DNA of 64,000 bases from Adenophora triphylla var. japonica (Eukaryota; Streptophyta; Magnoliopsida; Asterales; Campanulaceae), in NCBI GenBank assembly GCA_022495995.1, contig JAFEMH010002560.1, positions 248,001-312,000 on the forward strand, read 5' to 3'. The notes beneath the pieces were generated by a model. It was not told where the DNA came from. It was given only the letters and a program-made list of their open reading frames with translations, and did not search any database. The number at the start of each line of letters is the position of its first letter. Within the stretch, counting starts at the first letter, position 1. A program made the translations under genes and the position numbers. Below, one piece after another: positions 53,433-63,056 of the stretch.

Positions 53433-53750
53433 AGGATACATTTATCCGAAGGCGTTCGTGCCTTGGGTGCTGGACTTACGATGATGGCCAGGTTTATCCT
53501 GCTGGGGATAGGGTGGCAATGATGGGAATGGTTGTGTTAAACTGGCGTTATTAACAACTCGGAAGGATTGGCGTTTCTTCTTTAGAATCCTGCTGCGGAT
53601 GGGCGTTCGGGCTTACCTTGATGGCCGAAGAGGGATTGTTGTGCGGGCTTACCTTGATGGCCGCTGAGGTGGAACGATCGGGCTTACGACTGGCGGCCGG
53701 GGAAACGAACGTTGGTGAAGACTAATAGAAATTTTGACGTCAGGTGATGG
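53433..53750. other. Non-coding part of E6 between minisatellites
   Basis: Contains three loose repeats of gggcttaccttgatggccg (53608-53700); no gene. Confidence 0.6.
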
Positions 53751-53775
53751 AATTGTAACTGGAATGTACGGAGAC

Positions 53776-54195
53776 ATGATTGAGCGTTTGAATGTCAAAC
53801 ATCAACTTGAGATGGAAGTGAGCGTTTGAATGTCAAACGTCAACTGGAGATTGAGAATTTAACGTCTGGAGACGAGCGTTAGTGAGGACTAACAGAGAAT
53901 TTAACGTCTGGAGACGAGCGTTAGTGAAAACTAACTGGGAACTTAACGTCTGGAGACGAGCGTTAGTGAAAACTAACTGGGAATTTAACGTCTGGAGACG
54001 AGCGTTAGTGAAAACTAACTGGGAATTTAACGTCTGGAGATGACGTTAGTGAAAACTAACTGAGAATTTAACGTCTGGAGACGAGCGTTAGTTAAAACTA
54101 ACTAGGAATTTAACGTCTGGAGATGAGCGTTAGTTAAAACTAACTGGGAATTTAACGTCTGGAGACGAGCGTTAGTGAAAACTAACTGGGAATGG
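53776..54195 (+). repeat. 42-bp hairpin minisatellite
   Basis: First two copies of gagcgtttgaatgtcaaac (53783-53838), then about eight copies of a 42-bp unit containing CGTC-tgga-GACG and GTTAGT-gaaa-ACTAAC. Loop bases vary (gagg, gaaa, taaa) while the arms are kept. Confidence 0.92.
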
Positions 54196-54512
54196 ATCCT
54201 CGGGAGATGAGGTGTTAGAAATGTCTAACTTGGGGGAAATTTTACACTTTTGGGGGACAAAAGGGGTAAAATTGGAACTGCGAGAAGTTGAGGGGCTGAA
54301 TTGGCAAGGAATCTTTCTGCTGCGAGAAGAGTCGGCGGGACCGAAGTTGACCGGAGGTTCATTCAGTAGCCAGAAATTTGAAGCAAATTTGGCCATTTTC
54401 TTTCATTATTTCCGACGAGGAAGAGAGAAAGGAGGAGATAAAAACCAATCCAAATTGTGAGGTTTGCTCAAATTTGTGAAGGAAAATCAACATGGAGGGT
54501 GATTAGGAACCA
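54196..54512 (+). promoter_or_regulatory. 5' flank of the plant-mobile-domain gene
   Basis: Unique sequence upstream of the PMD start codon. No convincing TATA box. Small plus and minus frames cross it but lack motifs. Confidence 0.4.
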
Positions 54513-57211
54513 ATGGCTCGTCATGGAAGGACCGATGACGAAAGAACGCGGTTGGTTCGGACCATTCGAACCACAATTCTTCCATTGAATCCGGCGGAGT
54601 TCTACACGGCTAGGGAGAACCATAAATCCAAAGGAGGGATCGAGAGACAAGTAAGCTTCCTTCAAATTCTATTAATTTTAAGAATGTGCATTCTTTAAAT
54701 GTTAGAAATTTGACTAGGAATGAGTTAGGGATTTCGGTGCCCGAATTGGGGCTTTTGACTTTGCTATGTGCCTTTGTCGAAATTGACTAGAGTGTAGTTC
54801 AATTGACACCATGGGTAGATAACATAAAAATTTTGGTCGCAAAATTCCATGTCTAGATGTGTCTTCTGAATTTAAAGCATGTTTAAATCGGGACGGAGTA
54901 AATTTTCGAAAATGTTCGAAAGGATTTGAAAGTTCCGAATTCGACGGATTTTTCGAAGGGCTTTGAAAGTTCCGGATTCGACGGAGTTTTCGAAGGGGTT
55001 TGAAAGTTCCGGATTCGACGGAGTTTTCGAAATGTTTTGAAAGTTACGGATTCGACGGAGTTTTCGAAATGCTTTGAAAGTTCCGGATTCGACAGAGTTT
55101 TCGAAATGCTTTGAAAGTTCCGGATTCGATAGAGTTTTTGAAATGTTTTGAATGTTCCGGATTCGACGGAGTTTTCGAAATGCTTGGAAAGTTCCGGATT
55201 CGACGAAGTTTTCGAAATGCTTTGAAAGTTCCGGATTCGACGGAGTTTTCGAAATGTTTTGAAATCTTGGACCGTCAATACTCCAACCGGGATGGAAATA
55301 TTTTAGGAAAGAAATGAGATTTGTATCTGCATTGCATCACTTTGACATGCGTTCGTGCACTCTTGTTGATGTCGCTTCTGTACTTAACGTATTTTGCTGT
55401 GTTCACCTGCAGGGGCGAGGGACAGTTGACGTTCACACTCAGAAGAGCCGGGGAGCCTTTGAGGCAGTGCGAGCGCTGTGGGAGATACTCCCGGACGAGG
55501 CTCGAGACGGAGAGAGGAGTCCACGGCAGCTTGTGGTTGACTCCGGATTGGCTGGGTTTATCAGCATGGTAGCCGCGGTGGCTGTGACGCAGAGGGCGAG
55601 GGCCATGTACGTAGCTCTGAGCGAGTACTGGTGGGATACGACCCACACTTTTCATTTCAGATGGGGGGAGGCGACGGTGACTCCTTCTGATTTTACTGCT
55701 ATCACTGGGTTGCCGACCTAGGAAACGCGCTGGTGTGGGTGGATAGCTATACCCCAGAGCAGTTGTCAGAGCTGCTGGGTTTCGATATTACCGATGCTAG
55801 GGGCTTAGGTATTCGGTATAGTCCGATGGAGAGGCATCTGCAGACGGGAATTGCTGATTATGGGGAGGGGTCCCCGAGGATGACCGCTGAGCGTTCATAT
55901 GGTTCGCATTGTCAGCGACTCTGTTCCCGACTTCTGACACGTCCTGTCACTTCCCTTTGCCCGGGTCACTGACAGACTTGGATGCCGTGAGGGGGTATGC
56001 ATGGGGGGAGGCTGGACTGGCCGAGCTCTACCATTCCTTGGACAGGTTCTCGCGGGGAGAGGAGAACTCTTTGAGTTGTTTCTCATTTTCTTTGGATGTA
56101 AGTTCGCGTCTTTTTCTCTTCCTTGTCTCATTTTTGTACTCGTATGTATCTGCTCTGTAGCTGACATAACTTTCCATTTGCTTGACAGGTCTGGTGCTAT
56201 GAGGTGTTCAGCCCATAGCGGTGGGAGATTAACGAGGCGTACCGGTCCTTGTACCCTGCCATGCTGACTTGGCAGAAGAAGGCGAAGAAGGCGGTGTCGT
56301 CGAGAGAGGGCACTCGACTGTCGTACGAGGAGGTGTCTCAGGCCCTGAGCCGAGAGTTCTCCGAGCGGATCCAGCTGACCTGGTGGAGTCGGATTCACGC
56401 TGGCGCGGTTCAGGTTGCTAGTGAGGTCACGCGGCGGCGGAAGCTGCTGGTGGGACTTCACTGCGATGCGATGTATCTGGGGGAGAGGGTGACCCGTCAG
56501 CATGGCCCGGGGTCTTTTCCGATGGTGCCGGTGGATCCTCCTTTGCACATGCAGCATCCTTCGTCGATGCCGATGGAGGAGTTGGAGAGGTATAGACAGG
56601 GTGTGTTCTATACCGAGTATGTCATAGCGGGAGCCGACTATGACACTTTCTTGAGGATGAGGCTGAGGAGCCCGCAGGTGCAGCACAGGGAGGGCGAGGG
56701 CCCTGGATATCCCCGAGATCTCCCTCTCCCACGCGCTAGGCTGGCATACGAGGGGCTGGACGGTTTGCACATGCGACTGGTGATCCCGATCCCGGAGGAG
56801 CCGAGATATCGGTATAGGGTTTACCCCAATGCTTCGGTGAGCACTTTTGATTTTCTGCATTTGATAGTAGCATTCTGCAAATGTTGCATCTGTACTTTCT
56901 GCTTGTCTTCTGATGACATTCCTGGGTCGCAGGTGTCTGGCCGTACGTACAACGAGGCGGTGAGACAGTTGGACGGGTGGGCCAACTATGCTAGGAGGCT
57001 CGTGGAGTTCCTGAGGTGTAGTTCCCGGAGGAGCATGGATGTTCGTGAGCCGAGGCCGTCTAGGCCGAGAGGTTCTTCTGCTCCCACGACTGGTGGAGAG
57101 GAATTTGCGCAGGGATTTGGACAGTTCGCGGGCGGAACGGCGGGGTTTGGAGCTCATCCTCCTTCGCACTCGGGGCACGAGAGGGGAGAGTCCTCAAGTT
57201 CGCAGGCGTAG
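54513..57211 (+). pseudogene. Plant mobile domain (PMD) gene, four exons, carried by E6
   Basis: Inferred exons 54513-54650, 55413-56097, 56189-56836 and 56933-57211, all with GT-AG borders (gtaagc, gtaagt, gtgagc donors) and phase-0 junctions. PMD motifs: WWDTTHTFHFRWGEATVTPSDF and ITGLP (end of block 1), SELLGFDI, YAWGEAGLAELYHSLDRFSRG split as YAWGEAGLAELYHS and LDRFSRG, then VWCYEVFSP and RWEINEAYRSLYPA, all typical of PMD/MAIN-MAIL-like proteins found in plant hosts and TEs. Damage: a frameshift near 55720, another around 55900-55930, and a nonsense codon at 56216. It lies antisense to E6 pol. Host PMD proteins take part in TE silencing and genome integrity; the role in the element is unknown. 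Confidence 0.8.
54913..55268 (+). repeat. 37-bp minisatellite in PMD intron 1
   Basis: About ten copies of gttttcgaaatgctttgaaa plus gttccggattcgacgga. A 131-residue minus frame here exists only because 37 bp shifts frame each unit and none has a stop. Confidence 0.93.
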
Positions 57212-57869
57212 AGGAGGCCTTTTGCGTATTCCCGCCTGGAGGAATTCAGAGACTTCCTGTTCTCGACAGATCCGGCTGTTGCGGAGCAGTGCGTCGAGTG
57301 CTCAGATAACAAGCAGGACTCAGAGTAGTCCTTCTTTATTGCTTTTTTAGACAAAATGTATGTATTGCCCAGAACAATTTGACTTGAACTGTATTTGAAA
57401 AGGCGCCCTTGAGGCGGAACCTGTATTTCGCACATCTATTTAGTGATTACCTTCTCTTTATTTTCGGCAAATAAGCAATTAGGTTGATCAAAAATAAATA
57501 AAATGAAACATGCATAAAAAATTGAACGAGTCAAAAATTATGCCTATATGCACTGATATTTAATTATTTGCACTGTTGCACGAGCCCGGGGCGGAAGAGG
57601 TGTTGGCATTGGTTAATTGAAACCAGGGGTAGCACGCAGATTCATAAAGGCATGAACAGGGCTTTGTTTGGAATTGTTTCCAATTTAAGAGCAGTTGGCT
57701 GCAGAGTTGACCAAGTCAACTGCAGAAAGAGTCCGGCCGGACTGAGAATGAAATTCCAGAGCCTTTTAAATTGTAGTTTCAGCTTTGCAATTCGTAAGAA
57801 ACTGCGCCTTTGCTTTGATCAGTTGGCTGAATTTCTTTCAAATTCCTAAGGCTTCTTTCACTTTCTTTC
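57212..57869 (+). promoter_or_regulatory. Intergenic region upstream of the E6 DUF7745-like gene
   Basis: Holds the perfect palindrome AGTCCGGCCGGACT (57730-57743) in the context gcagaaag...gagaatgaaattccag, which resembles the E6/E3 LTR palindrome and its flank. About 21 bp farther is the TATA-like tttaaatt (57765-57772), and the ATG is at 57870. Also an inverted repeat gttgac-caa-gtcaac (57705-57719). The rest is featureless. Confidence 0.55.
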
Positions 57870-59369
57870 ATGGCTCCCTTTTCTAAGCTATCGTCTCGGA
57901 TGCAAGAGCAATACTTGGAAAATTTTCAGTCGTGGGTACGGAACCACACGAGGCAGAACAAAGGGTCTTTCGAAGGCTGTTACGGGATGAAATCTGTTTG
58001 GGCTTTGAAGGAGCTCATGCTAGATTGGGATCTTTTGAGAGCAGCGGCTCATTTCTGGGATGTACGGAGGAATGTGTACAACTTTTCGTACAACGAAATC
58101 ACTCCTACATTCGAAGATTTCCGAGCCATTCTGGGAGGACCAGAGACGGAATAACTAGTTCTTTCGTATGCTGGTGGCATGGCCACTGTTGAGAAGCTAG
58201 TGTCTCTGCTTGGTATCTCGGCTGGAGAAGCATACGGGATGCTGGTCTTGAACACTGATTATGTCGACATTTCGGGACTGCCCGATAAATTTGCCAGAGC
58301 TGAGGGGAGCATTTTTGCGTGGGACGCGTTTGCTCTGTGCGCGATTGCTACTTTGTTCACATTCACGTCTCTGGGTGTGTGCCATCACAGCATACTCGAC
58401 TTAGTGAGACAGTGCCGAAATGGGGGAGACATCGTGCCTTTGGTCTTGGGCGAGACATTCCTGGGCATAGGTCGGATGGCGACCGGCAGCCGATACATGT
58501 GGGGAGGGAGTCCCGCCATGCTTACCATGTGGTTGAGGGAGAGGTTGCAGATGATGCCCGAGGTGCCAATGTCTTGTGACGCTTGGTCCTTTTATCGATG
58601 TCCTCTAGTGATAGGGGGCAATCAGGTTGAGCTGGAGCTCTGGATGGCCAGACTTTGCACACATCAGTTGCGATGGTGGGTTTCCCACTGGAAGTTACAG
58701 ACTTGTCGGACCGCTCAGGGGGGTCTCTTGGTTGTTAGAGTGCCAGGGCTGTCCCAAACGGCTTTCTACATTCCTTCGTTGGTTCTGCGACAATACGGGC
58801 TGGAGCAGGTGCCATTGACGGGCTTAGTTCATGCTGCTACCTTCGAGGTGGGATCTCTGCTGATGGAAGATCCTTCAACACTATTGCTGCTCATGCGGTT
58901 GTAGCAATACACGTTCTTTCCTGCCAGGGTTCTCTTTCACCGAAGAGAGGGCACTGTTCTGTCTACGCAGTATCTGAACTGATACGAAGACTGTATAGGG
59001 GACACACAAATGTCTATCTTGTGGAGATGGAGTGAGCTGTTGGGTTCTGATCACCTTGACAGCTCGACCTTGAGGAGGACCGAAGCGAGGGCTAACCCTC
59101 GGAATCGTACTGGGAACGACATGGCTGACTATGAGGCCAATGCTGATCGGGAGACCAATCAAAGCACGGTCATGATGGCTCGAAGCGAGGCAGCTCAAGA
59201 CAGAGCTAGGGAAAGGGCTGTGTTGACAGCTACAGGCCTGACGGAGGCGTTGGGAAGGGTCCCTGAGCCAGGTAGAAGGACTACCGGAATATTTCCTGTG
59301 AAGGTGAAGAACACTCGCCGTGGGAAAGGGAAGGGGAAGAAGGATGAAGGACCAAGTACGGGAAACTAG
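57870..59369 (+). pseudogene. Antisense DUF7745-like gene of E6
   Basis: Starts MAPFSKLSSRMQEQYLE; frame 57870-58904 with a single nonsense codon (58152-58154), then frame changes to 59010-59369. Motifs: WDLLRAAAHFWDVRRNVY, ITPTFEDFRAILGG, IVPLVLGETFLGIGR, GSPAMLTMWLRERL, LLVVRVPGLSQTAFYIPSLV, LRQYGLEQVP; C-terminal Ala/Arg-rich helix and basic tail KGKGKK. Same protein as in E5 (50803-49245). Convergent to pol. DUF7745-like by pattern; role unknown. Its retention in two elements suggests it matters to the element or its silencing. Confidence 0.78.
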
Positions 59370-59808
59370 GTTGACCTTGCTATCCAGAGTATCCACCCAT
59401 TGTCATTGCAGACACATTAACTGATTAATTTTTTATTGTAGTTTTGCTAGCGTGTAGCGAGTCAAGAGTTGACCGTGCTTGAACTCATCAAAGACTGTTT
59501 TAACCGTAATGAATTTGTAGGTTAATTAAAAAGAGTTTTTCGAAACACAAACAATTGATGCTTATTATTTTTTTTTTGATACCGAACCAATGATGGCTGC
59601 CTACGTTCCCCTTTTACAATTGGACTAAGGGGCTCAGGTCACCGTAGTTCGACACTTTAGGTGAATTTGAGAAAAATAAAGACAAAAGAAGTGCGACCCT
59701 ATTTTTTACCTGGATCATTAGCGGGAATGTAGCTAGTTGGGTATTACTCTTTTAGCACTTTAATTTTACTGAGAGGTAGTGTATAGGGAAGGAGAGTTGA
59801 CTCGTGCT
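59370..59808 (-). other. E6 spacer with GAACTACG...ACGTAGGC element
   Basis: Between the ends of pol and of the antisense gene. The conserved element is at 59600-59650 (plus: cctacgttccccttttac...accgtagttc). Confidence 0.65.
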
Positions 59809-60940
59809 CTTCCTCAAACGAAGTATCTGCGGAGCTTGCTTCCGTTCACGGGGTTAACGAAAGGGTTCCCGTCCAAATCTGCTACATTGCTCCTCCGGAG
59901 TAGATTGTTTGTACCACGAACGGTCCTATCCAGGTAGGCTCCCACTTTCCTAGGGGATTGGTCTGCGTAGGAGGCTTTTCCTTTAGCACCAAGTCGCCTT
60001 CTCTGATGTCTCGGATCTTGACTTTCTTATCAAATGCTTGAGCCATTCTGCTTTGGTAAGCTCGAGTGTGTTCCATTGCTTTCAATCTGCGTTCGTCGAG
60101 TAGAGCAAGTTCGTCATGATGGCTCTGTAGCCATTTGACTTCATTGATCCCGTTTTCCAAGAGGACTCGGAGGGATGGAATTTCCAATTCCACATGTAAC
60201 ATTGCTTCCATTCCATAGGTAAGTGCGAACGGAGTCTCCCCTGTGGCGGTTCGGCGATGTTACGTATCCCCGCAGGGCTAGATGTAGCTTTTCGGGCCGG
60301 TCCGACCTTTGATGGTCATCTTTCGATTATCATGGCGAGAGTCTTGTTTCTTTGCCTCTCTTGCACCATTGGTTTGTGGTCTGTAAGGAGAAGACTTGTG
60401 ACGCATGACTCTGAATTCGGTCAGCAGTTGGTCACAATCTCCTTCGAAGTGAGTCCCATTGTCGGATATGATCTCGTTGGGCACTCCGTATCGGCACATG
60501 ATGTTCTCTTTGATGAACTCGGCCACCTTCTTAGAATTCAGTACCTTGTACGATCTGACTTCTACCCATTTGGTGAAGTAGTCGACTGCGACTAGAATGA
60601 ACTCGTGACTATTGCTCCCTGGTGGAGTGATCTTGCCGATGACGTCGATTCCCCATGTGGCGAAAGGCCATGATGTAGTCATGCAATAGAGTTCATGAGG
60701 AGGAATGTGATTGAGGTTGGAGAACCGCTGACGTTTGTCACAGCTTCAGACGAACTGGATGCAGTCTGTTTCCATTGATATCCAATAGTATCCCATACAG
60801 AGAATGATCTGTGTCAATGCTCGGGTGTTCATATGCGGACCGCAGGTTCCGTTGTGAACTTCGTTCATTAGCTCGCTGGCTTTCTCTTTGTCTACACACC
60901 GAAGGAGTGGCCCTTGGTGGCGCTTCTTGTACAACATACC
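59809..60940 (-). pseudogene. pol: Integrase of E6 (frameshifted)
   Basis: Zinc part 60937-60720: LMNEVHNGTCGPHMNTRAL; then the CxxC is damaged (CDKR, with a stop just before it). Core 60682-60278: WGIDVIGKI (Asp), DYFTKWVE, IISDNGTHF (Asp), YRPQTNGAREA (Glu kept but neighbours changed). Frame changes near 60330 and 60245; C-terminal module 60211-59882 (WIGPFVVQTIYSGG) with a stop at 59883 region, ending near 59809 in another frame. Close relative of the E5 integrase. Confidence 0.88.
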
Positions 60941-62087
60941 CCCCCAGAATGACGAAATGGGATGCCTGGCTTTTTAATGCCATCATGTTTTTGGCTTTGA
61001 TCCCTTCTTTGTATTTTCCATCTTCATTTGTGAAGGAAGCTTCTCCGTTTTGGAGGTATTTGTATATTTGATTGTACCAGGGTTCGTCGATCGTTTCTTT
61101 TCTTATTTCGATCTCACGACAATAAGCGGGTGTTTCCCGTCTGCCTATTCTGAGGGGTTTTACTGATTTCCCATCAGGAATTTCGACAAGAGAGGCGAGG
61201 GTTGCCAGGGCGTCTACGAAGCGGTTCCTGTCTCTTGGCAAATAGTGAAAAGAGATGTCCTTGAACTGAGCAATGAGCTCCTCCATGTATGCGTGGTACT
61301 TCTGAAGGCCAGAATCTACCGTTTTCCATTTGTTGGATACTTGATTGATGATCAATGCTGAGTCTCCGTATACTTCCAGTTCTGAGATGTTGCGCTCGAG
61401 GGCGGCTTCCAGACCGGCTGCACAGGCTTCATATTCTGCTGCATTGTTGGTTGTTTCAAAATTCAGCTTGATGGCTATGGGAGTATGCTCGTCATTGGGA
61501 TCGACAAGGAGCATTCCAATACCATTCCCCTTCTTGTTGGCTGCCCCATCGAAGAAGAGTTGCCAGCGGTTTGCGCTGTCGAGTAAGAAGATTCTGTCAT
61601 CCGAAAAGTGCGGATCAGGACCCTTGGGCTCACTTCTTGGGAAGTCTGCTAGCTGATCTGCCATTACTCTGCCCTTTGTTGATTTTCTGACCATGTACTT
61701 GATGTCGAACTCAGCCAGAAAGAATGACCACTTGGCTAGTCGCATTGACAGGGATGGCTTGTCAAAGAGATATCAGACGGGGTCCATTTTGGAGACCGGG
61801 AGCACCGAATGTGACCGCATGTAGTGTTTCGGTTTCCCGACTACCCATACCAAGGTAGTACAAGTTTTCTCTAATCTTTGAGTAGCCGAGTTCACTTCCT
61901 TGAATCTTCCGCTTACGAAGTAGATTGCATGCTCAACCTTGGAATCTTTCTGTTCTTGTGCCATCATTGCTCCGATTGACGTGTACATTCTTGTCGAGAT
62001 ACGGGAGTAGTGGCTTGTCTTCATGTGGCGAGCACGAATTGGGGATTCACCAAGTAGGTCATGATTTTCTCGAAAGCTGTTTGGCAC
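60941..62087 (-). pseudogene. pol: RNase H pair of E6
   Basis: RT-linked RNase H 62087-61680 (IGAMMAQEQKDSKVEHAIYF, in two parts IGAMMAQEQ and VEHAIYFVSG; AKWSFFLAEFDIKYMV). Archaeal-type RNase H in the 335-residue frame 61745-60738: LFFDGAANKKGNGIG (Asp), NNAAEYEACAAGLEAAL (Glu), VYGDSALIINQV (Asp), RDRNRFVDALATLA (Asp). Complete active site; frame changes near 61770 and 60930. Confidence 0.9.
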
Positions 62088-63056
62088 TCGGCATCCCAGT
62101 TGATGTCGGCATTCTTGTTCATCGGTTTGAACATGGGCTCGCAGAGAGATGTCAACTGGTTGATGACGCGACTGATGTACTGAAGTCTTCCCATAAAGCT
62201 CTTCACTTCTGTCAAAGTCTGAGGCGGCTTCATGTCGATGATGGCCTTGATTTTCTTGGGATTGGCTTGATACCTCTTTCTGTAACTATGTACCCTAGTA
62301 CCTTGCCTCGCTTGACGCCGAAGGTGCACTTCGCAGGGTTCAATCTCATGGAGTGCTTTCTGAGTCTATTGAAGAACTTTCTCTGATCTATCATGTGCTG
62401 CATGTCTGATCCTCTGGAGTGGATGATCATGTCGTCGACATATACTTCGATTTCTTTATGAATCATGTCATGGAAGAGGGCTGTTACAGCCCGCTGGTAA
62501 GTAGCCCCAGCGTTCTTTAGACCGAACGGCATGACCGTGTAGCAATATGTCCCCACAGAGCCGTGAAAGCAGTCTTGGCTTGATCTTCCTCGGATATTTT
62601 GATCTGGTTGTATCCAGCGAACCCATCCACAAAGGACTTTACCTCGAAATTTACCGTGGTATCGACTAGCATGTCGATGTTAGGCAGTGGGAAATCATCT
62701 TTAGGGCTGGCCTTGTTGAGATCCCGAAAATCCACACAGCATCTGATCTTTCCATTGGCCTTAGTGACCGTCACGATGTTGGAAAGCCAGGTCGGGTACT
62801 CAATCACTCTGACGAAACCAACTCGGAACATTTTCTCAATCTCCTCTTTCACTTGCAAGGACAACTCTGGCTTGATATTGCGCAACTTCTGTTTGACAGG
62901 CTTGGATTCAGGATCCAGGGGAATTCTGTGCTCTACGATCGAGGGATCGAGTCCCGGCATGTCCTGGTATGACCAAGCGAACACGTCAACGTACTCCCGG
63001 AGGAGGCTTATCAGGGCCTCTTTCTTTTTCTGCATCGGCGAAGAAACTGCCCACAT
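62021..63056 (-). pseudogene. pol: Reverse transcriptase of E6 (frameshifted)
   Basis: 63056-62517: YVDVFAWSYQDMPGLD, VKEEIEKMFRVGFVRVIEY, RCCVDFRDLNKASPKDD, FAGYNQIKISEEDQAK. After a frameshift near 62555: VMPFGLKNAGATYQ, VYVDDMIIHSRG (catalytic YVDD), LNPAKCTFGVKRGK; a second shift near 62280 leads to KAIIDMKPPQTLTEVKSFMGRLQYI, here in two parts KAIIDMKPPQTL and FMGRLQYI. Confidence 0.9.

Noticed and set aside
53197..54195. CRISPR-like array in the E6 3' region
   Set aside because: Units are contiguous tandem repeats without spacers; minisatellites.
54883..55278. 131-residue minus ORF with repeats of SKHFENSVES type
   Set aside because: Translation of the 37-bp minisatellite in an intron.
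55895..57178. 427-residue minus ORF, arginine/proline-rich
   Set aside because: Shadow of the PMD gene exons on the other strand; composition reflects GC-rich codons read backwards.
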